A stretch of DNA of 64,000 bases. Source: Chitinophaga sp. YR573 (GTDB taxonomy: Bacteria; Bacteroidota; Bacteroidia; Chitinophagales; Chitinophagaceae). Shown here in pieces: positions 59,072 to 64,000 of the stretch. The first letter of the stretch is position 1. Each line of letters starts with the position of its first letter. The notes below the pieces were generated by a model. It ran no database searches, was not told the origin of the DNA, and saw only the letters and a list, made by a program, of their open reading frames with translations. The stretch lies in the NCBI RefSeq assembly GCF_900110995.1, contig NZ_FOJF01000001.1, positions 637,199-701,198 on the forward strand, in the 5' to 3' direction. A program made the position numbers and the translations under genes.

Positions 59072-62000
59072 TTAATAGCCAACTTTATATTCATACATTT
59101 TGATGATATTACCATTTTGATCTTTAATTAAAGAAACGCGGCCAAAACTGTCGTATTCATAATAGATTGTTTTTCCTGTGGGATCTGTTTCGCTGGTCAT
59201 ACCTGTCAAAGGTTTATAGGTATAGGTCAGTACCAGTGCAGGGGTCCCTGCCAGTCCTGTGCGGATCTTCGCCAGTTCTGTACGAATCTGATCATCTGTG
59301 TAGTTCTTTGCGTTATCCAGTATGGTCTGATTAATAAATCCTTTTACAATAGCGTAGGTGCTGTTAAGTATTTTTGCAACAGGATATTGCGAATTATACC
59401 CCCACACATATACTTCCTTCACATCATTCGCTTTTTGTTGTTCCAGCAGGTTACCGGAAATGCTGTCATACAGTGTTGTTTCTATCTTCTTTTCCAGCGG
59501 ATTACTCATAATAGCTGCATATACAGCAGATGGATATACCTTTCCTGAAAACAGCATAAAATTCTGTTGTATCGTTTGAAGCAGTGTCCCATTGTTGTAT
59601 TCTTTGGTTTCTACCGGTTGACTGATCCTGTTGGCAGTTATAAGAGCTGACAGAGAGGTTTGCTGACCTGGTATAAGGTCTGTTATCTGACTTCCCTGAT
59701 GAGCGTACAGCGCTTCCATTTTCCTTAATAAACCTTTGCTGTCTGTTTTGGATTCGCTGCTTCTGTAAAGATGTACAGGATCATAATTTATTGTGGTGGT
59801 AGTGGAAATATATTGTGATGGATCATCAGCATTGTAAAGAGTTTCTTTCACTGAACTCAGCTTATGAGAACCTCCATAAATGCTGTAGGTAATATGCTCA
59901 AATTTTGAAGTAATATTTGTGGGCTGACCATAAAGCACATCAGAACTGAGTGTACTGCCAGGATTGGCATTATAATATTTCAAAAATGTCTGTGATGCAG
60001 GAACAGTATCTGTATAAAAATCAGTAAAAGTATTCTCTGTTTTATTCAGAATATCATAATTCCCGTTATTGTATCTGTAATTGGCTACAGATGTGTTAGA
60101 TATAATCTTCCAGTCTGTTCTGGGATCCACCTGTAACGGAGTGTTGGCAATCCAGGAATCATTTCTGGAGTCTATCGTATAATTATAGACTGTTTTTCCA
60201 AGCGTCTGATTGTTAACCGGATTCACTGTATACTCAGCTACTTGCTGGTATAACACGGCTGCACCGGAAGCAAAAGACATTTCAAGGAAAGGTTTTGAGT
60301 TGATGGTTGCTACCTTTTGAAGATGATTTCCTGACAGACCGTATTTAGTCGTATTTATATACTGTACAGAAATAAAATTCTGAGAATAGTTTTTATACTT
60401 TGTCCGGCCTACACCATCCTCATTGGTTCCATACTTGTATACTTTTATGATTGAATCCCTTTGGTCGCCGGTAGTATATTTGATCTGTTTTACACGAAAA
60501 CCACCACCATATACAACTCTGGTAAGGTCATTGGAAGATTGATACTGATTATTTTCAAAATCAAATTCTGCATAACCTCCCGTAGGATAATAAAGCCTTT
60601 TAATAATTCCCGGTACCATATAGTGAGTAGAAGATGCATTACTTTCTTGGGTACTTCCAAATTCAACCCATCCCCCACCATTTTTTGGTGCGCCGTTAAG
60701 ATTGGCATAATCGGTATTTTCCAGCAATGAATTCCATACAAAATGCCCTACCTGATAAAATAAATGGGGCATTATAAACACATTATTACCATTCGGATAT
60801 CCCCAGAAATCAGTATTGAAATTACCATATACACCCACACATTCTTCATTTGTATTCTTAAGCGCGTAAGTCATTTTGTAAGTCATACCCGCAGCATTAT
60901 CTGTTCCAGAAATCCTTACAGAATCCAATCCATAACGGGTATTAAGCCCCTCGTAATAGGGGAAAGGCTGCTCATTATTGGCGTGATGAAGCGCGTGTTG
61001 ATACAGATATGCTTTTCTGATCAGGGTTTCTGAATTACCGGTTGCATAAAGTGAAACAGAAAGTAACTGTTTATTGGAATTTGTGTATACAAGTCCTACC
61101 CGGCCTCCTTTAAACCTTATTTCCGTTAACGGCATTTCATCTGTCAGTGCATCCGACATCACATCTGCTACGTGATCAGTTCCATAATCCAAATTGGCCC
61201 ATGCAGCCTGTTCCCTAGTGCTCCCTGTGCCATAAACAAGCGCTATTTTATAGTCATCGTCAGATATTGCAGGCAGCGTCACATCAAATGGTGTATAACT
61301 ACTGATAGACCCTTTTCTGACGCTTGTAGGACGCATTACCTGGGCTCCTGTTAATACAGTTCCCTGGCCACTGTTATAAACGTTGTGGTATATGTTCACT
61401 GGCTTATCCATTCCACCTACCGGATCGTAAGAGTCGAGGGTTTCATAAACCTGTGTCTGGATGTTATAGTATCCCATTATATAAGTCGTAGGAGAACCAT
61501 AGATAAATCTTACTGTATCTGATTTGTCATATGGGATGATCTCTGTAATCTTCCAGGTAGCAGTTGAAGTAAAGGCTGTTGTTCCTGAAGCTTCTGTCAT
61601 TGCATTAGTACCTGTCGAGTATTTACCGAATTTGTAAATGGTACCGTCATCATCGGTAATTACAAAACTATTATCATCAACGCGTACTATTTTAACGGCA
61701 TCAGCAGTGATCTGGGTAAAGCCACCTTTCCGGTTATAAACGAACTGTCCACCTTTGCTTAACAGAGAGTAAAAGAAGTTATCTGGCTCTTCATCCTGTA
61801 TGCCTGTAGCTATACTGTAATAGTAGTCATCAGAAGTTTGTCCGAATAATGTATTGGCAGGATAACCACTGGTTGCGCCATCAGGATTTCCCTTTACAGA
61901 TCTTGTAATACCCAGATTGGGCGTCAGTGTCCAGCCCCATCCCGGGCCGGTTGCTAATTCAGATGGTCTGAGTTTCCCAATATGGTAACTTAGTTTAAAA

Positions 62001-62227
62001 GGGATCGTACCTGCTTTCGTAGGTACGTTAAATAAGGGAATCTCGATATCAGGCGCCCCGGACACATAATCGACGGGATAACTCTGATACATGGCTATCG
62101 AAGATGCTTCCGGAGAAGCAGAAACGATGCGACCTAAAGTTGTTTTTGCTGGTGTTATCTGCTGCGCAATAATAACATTTCCATAGCTAAGAATAAAAAC
62201 CAGTAATAATACTAAATCCTTTCTCAT
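59072..62227 (-). CDS. Secreted Rhs-associated companion protein
   Basis: 1051 residues with a signal peptide (MRKDLVLLLVFILSYGNVIIA). The first part has the features of the N-terminal region of Bacteroidetes Rhs proteins: VDYVSGAPDIEIPLFNVPTKAG, then LSYHIGKLRPSELATGPGWGW (parts), with many beta strands. Only the C-terminus shows a YD repeat (YYEYDSFGRVSLIKDQNGNIIKMYEY, in parts). No Rhs core or toxin tip is present, so it may form the shell or partner for the following 1508-residue protein. The pair is probably co-transcribed. Confidence 0.82.
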   Translation of the reverse strand: MRKDLVLLLVFILSYGNVIIAQQITPAKTTLGRIVSASPEASSIAMYQSYPVDYVSGAPDIEIPLFNVPTKAGTIPFKLSYHIGKLRPSELATGPGWGWTLTPNLGITRSVKGNPDGATSGYPANTLFGQTSDDYYYSIATGIQDEEPDNFFYSLLSKGGQFVYNRKGGFTQITADAVKIVRVDDNSFVITDDDGTIYKFGKYSTGTNAMTEASGTTAFTSTATWKITEIIPYDKSDTVRFIYGSPTTYIMGYYNIQTQVYETLDSYDPVGGMDKPVNIYHNVYNSGQGTVLTGAQVMRPTSVRKGSISSYTPFDVTLPAISDDDYKIALVYGTGSTREQAAWANLDYGTDHVADVMSDALTDEMPLTEIRFKGGRVGLVYTNSNKQLLSVSLYATGNSETLIRKAYLYQHALHHANNEQPFPYYEGLNTRYGLDSVRISGTDNAAGMTYKMTYALKNTNEECVGVYGNFNTDFWGYPNGNNVFIMPHLFYQVGHFVWNSLLENTDYANLNGAPKNGGGWVEFGSTQESNASSTHYMVPGIIKRLYYPTGGYAEFDFENNQYQSSNDLTRVVYGGGFRVKQIKYTTGDQRDSIIKVYKYGTNEDGVGRTKYKNYSQNFISVQYINTTKYGLSGNHLQKVATINSKPFLEMSFASGAAVLYQQVAEYTVNPVNNQTLGKTVYNYTIDSRNDSWIANTPLQVDPRTDWKIISNTSVANYRYNNGNYDILNKTENTFTDFYTDTVPASQTFLKYYNANPGSTLSSDVLYGQPTNITSKFEHITYSIYGGSHKLSSVKETLYNADDPSQYISTTTTINYDPVHLYRSSESKTDSKGLLRKMEALYAHQGSQITDLIPGQQTSLSALITANRISQPVETKEYNNGTLLQTIQQNFMLFSGKVYPSAVYAAIMSNPLEKKIETTLYDSISGNLLEQQKANDVKEVYVWGYNSQYPVAKILNSTYAIVKGFINQTILDNAKNYTDDQIRTELAKIRTGLAGTPALVLTYTYKPLTGMTSETDPTGKTIYYEYDSFGRVSLIKDQNGNIIKMYEYKVGY

Positions 62228-62638
62228 GAGTCATTTAAAGGTGAGATGTATACAAAAATGTTTTATACTCCCCTTGCGGGAAGCACGTATAGTTGATTGG
62301 GTTGTACGTTTAGTTGTCGCTTACAGTTACGAACATACGAGTTGATTGAAATGTCTTGATTGGCAGAGTATAGGTATAATCTCTTAAAAGTATCTATACT
62401 TTATTGGATCCTTGCTAACACCTTTGTGTTATGTAAAGGTAAAGCCAGCATACGCAACCTATATACGCAGGGAAATAAAAAAGACAGGCTGTCTCAAAAA
62501 TAAATAAAGGGTCTGAGAATCGTCTAAATGACTATAAGTCTCCATCAGGTACCCGAATAAAAAGAGGTTGTATCAAAAGTATGATACAACCTCTTTTTAA
62601 TTTGCTACAAATAGGGAGTTTTGTTAGCCCCTTTTTAT
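62228..62638. other. 411-bp region upstream of the Rhs locus
   Basis: It contains the Rhs promoter region with no exact -7 box, two AGTTGATTG repeats 49 bp apart (62291 and 62340), a TAACAC/GTGTTA hairpin (62416-62431), a GGCTGTCTCAAAA sequence (62488) of IS-end type, and the right flanking repeat (62539-62636). No gene. Confidence 0.6.
62539..62636 (-). repeat. Right flanking repeat of the Rhs locus
   Basis: Inverted copy of the 53952-54044 repeat: core B at 62539-62558 (20/20), a different hairpin AAAGAGGTTGTATCA/TGATACAACCTCTTT (62561-62596) and core A at 62595-62636 (41/42). The hairpin sequence is not conserved, only the pairing. It begins just after the purM stop and probably terminates purM. 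Confidence 0.85.
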
Positions 62639-63817
62639 TTAATGATATATAAATTCTCCTTTTTCGCTTTTCACCGTCACCTGTTTCTTCTCAGCTGCTT
62701 CTACCCTTCCCACTATCTTTGCATCAATATTAAAACTCTGACTGATTTTAATAATCTCCGCTGCAATATTCTCAGGTACATACAACTCCATCCGGTGTCC
62801 CATATTAAACACCTGGTACATTTCCTTCCAGCCCGTACCTGATTGCTCCTGGATCAGGCTGAATAAAGGAGGAACAGGGAACAGGTTATCTTTGATCACA
62901 TGCAGGTTATCTATAAAATGCAGCACTTTCGTCTGCGCTCCGCCACTGCAATGCACCAGTCCATGGATCCGGGAACGGTACGCTTCCAGTACTTTTTTAA
63001 TCACCGGTGCATAAGTACGCGTAGGTGATAATACCAGCAAACCTGCATCTATAGCGCCAAAACCAGGTACTTCCACCTTATCTGTCAGGGATTTTTTACC
63101 ACTGAATACCAGGTTAGCAGGAATACCGGGATCAAAACTCTCCGGAAACTTTGCCGCCACGCCTTTATTGAATACATCATGACGGGCAGAGGTAAGACCA
63201 TTACTGCCCATACCGCCATTATAAGACTTTTCATAAGTAGCCTGCCCTGAAGAAGACAAACCCACAATTACATCACCTGCCTGAATAGTATGATTAGAGA
63301 TCACCTCAGATTTCTTCATCCGGCAGGTAACCGTAGAATCCACGATGATAGTCCGCACCAGGTCACCCACATCAGCCGTTTCCCCACCGGTGGAATAAAT
63401 ACTGATACCATAACTGCGCAACTCTTCCAGGATCTCTTCCGTACCATTGATAATGGCAGCAATCACTTCTCCCGGAATCAGTTGTTTATTACGGCCAATA
63501 GTAGATGATAACAGGATATTCTCAGTAGCGCCCACACATAGCAGGTCGTCCAGGTTCATGATGATGGCATCCTGTGCGATACCTCTCCAAACGTCCAGAT
63601 TACCGGTTTCTTTCCAGTAAGTGTAAGCCAGGGATGATTTTGTACCGGCACCGTCTGCATGCATAATATTGCACCATTCGTCCTGCCCGCCCAGTATATC
63701 GGGTACTATTTTACAAAATGCTTTCGGAAAAAGTCCTTTGTCGATATGCTTAATGGCATTATGTACATCCTCTTTTCCTGCCGAAACACCGCGCTGCGCG
63801 TAGATATTCTGATCCAC
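62639..63817 (-). CDS. purM: Phosphoribosylformylglycinamidine cyclo-ligase (AIR synthetase)
   Basis: Closes the imidazole ring of AIR in purine synthesis, with ATP. 392 residues, somewhat longer than the 345 of E. coli but usual for Bacteroidetes. The start MDQNIYAQRGVSAGKEDV is the family opening (Y..RGVd.G). Key blocks are HADGAGTKSSLAY (about 53-65, substrate site), IGRNKQLIPGEV, STGGETADVGDLVRT (about 141-155) and VGLSSSGQATYEKSYNGG (about 178-195). Monocistronic, with a -7 box upstream and the right flanking repeat as terminator. Confidence 0.95.
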   Translation of the reverse strand: MDQNIYAQRGVSAGKEDVHNAIKHIDKGLFPKAFCKIVPDILGGQDEWCNIMHADGAGTKSSLAYTYWKETGNLDVWRGIAQDAIIMNLDDLLCVGATENILLSSTIGRNKQLIPGEVIAAIINGTEEILEELRSYGISIYSTGGETADVGDLVRTIIVDSTVTCRMKKSEVISNHTIQAGDVIVGLSSSGQATYEKSYNGGMGSNGLTSARHDVFNKGVAAKFPESFDPGIPANLVFSGKKSLTDKVEVPGFGAIDAGLLVLSPTRTYAPVIKKVLEAYRSRIHGLVHCSGGAQTKVLHFIDNLHVIKDNLFPVPPLFSLIQEQSGTGWKEMYQVFNMGHRMELYVPENIAAEIIKISQSFNIDAKIVGRVEAAEKKQVTVKSEKGEFIYH

Positions 63818-63846
63818 TGAGTAATTTTAAAATGAATAATCAAGTG

Positions 63847-63854
63847 CAAAAGTA
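63847..63854 (-). promoter_or_regulatory. -7 box for purM
   Basis: CAAAAGTA on the + strand reads TACTTTTG on the - strand, an exact TAnnTTTG match 29 bp ahead of the ATG. Confidence 0.55.
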
Positions 63855-63958
63855 ACAGATTAGTGGCTATTTTGGACGGGAAGCATGTAAACCCGGACTA
63901 TTCTCACACGTAAATGTTGTATTTTGCATATGAATACAGATCGTTTTTAAGGCGTTTT

Positions 63959-64000
63959 ATGCAGATACACAGGGACCTGACCCACTTGCCGGCTTTAAGG
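63959..64000 (+). CDS. ribF: Start of a probable ribF (riboflavin kinase/FAD synthetase), cut by window edge
   Basis: The last 42 bases read MQIHRDLTHLPALR from the ATG at 63959. The N-terminus of Bacteroidetes RibF is very similar (a short amphipathic start of the form M.V.RDL..LP.F, followed by the nucleotide-binding GTFDGVH beyond the window). Only 14 codons are visible, so the call rests on that resemblance. The 141-bp gap to purM suits a divergent promoter. Confidence 0.55.
   Translation, partial: MQIHRDLTHLPALR

Noticed and set aside
62488-62500. GGCTGTCTCAAAA resembling an IS1182-type end
   Set aside because: Only one short match, no transposase or matching opposite end within the window.
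1-64000. CRISPR array, tRNA, rRNA, tmRNA or RNase P RNA
   Set aside because: No regularly spaced identical repeats with unique spacers and no tRNA- or rRNA-like sequence were noticed by eye; a covariance search was not possible.

Overview
The window reads as chromosomal DNA from a Bacteroidetes bacterium, most likely a Chitinophaga-like member of the Chitinophagaceae. The grounds are: TAnnTTTG promoter -7 boxes before many genes with no clear Shine-Dalgarno sequences, BlaI/BlaR1 with a C-terminal TonB domain, DUF6443-type secreted Rhs proteins, LytTR regulators, OxyR, and the family-level look of the proteins. This is judged by eye; no database search was run. No rRNA, tRNA, CRISPR array or intact insertion sequence was seen.

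Layout. 1-16.3 kb is mostly housekeeping: the 3' part of pyrF, a secreted sugar isomerase with a Tat-exported Gfo/Idh/MocA oxidoreductase, Mrp, 3-hydroxybutyryl-CoA dehydrogenase, a phosphoesterase, a ribD operon divergent from prmC, exbB-exbD, pepT and metE. 16.4-23.9 kb is the accessory region that stands out: a LytTR response regulator, a 62-residue peptide, a TPR sensor kinase, then four leaderless unknown genes in a row. Two of these share a C-terminal 'RPW' domain, one looks like an alpha/beta hydrolase and one like a CARDB/Ig domain. A 10-bp direct repeat with 21-bp period, the geometry used by LytTR regulators, lies directly in front of the four genes. A 279-bp non-coding element with long inverted-repeat arms follows.

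24.2-28.5 kb holds a CWC zinc-ribbon protein, a thioesterase, an FKBP isomerase, a NamZ-type muramidase, fmt and a LysM/RlpA-like protein. 29.2-38.9 kb is a haem locus: hemH-hemG on one strand and hemA-C-D-E-F-B-L on the other, covering every step from glutamyl-tRNA to protohaem by the oxygen-dependent route. 38.9-51.7 kb carries a hydrolase/methyltransferase/glycosyltransferase group, oxyR, an M48 lipoprotein protease, plsY, prmA, a NIPSNAP protein, rpsO-pnp and ftsE. 52.2-53.8 kb is a blaI-blaR1 pair with tandem dyad operators, with 11-bp periodic arrays on both sides. 54.0-62.2 kb is a two-protein Rhs/YD-repeat locus plus a small lipoprotein, bracketed by inverted copies of a repeat (42-nt core, variable hairpin, 20-nt core). 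purM and the first 14 codons of a probable ribF close the window.

Three copies of a two-hairpin intergenic repeat (about 871, 27474 and 43833) and many long-stem hairpins between converging genes complete the picture.
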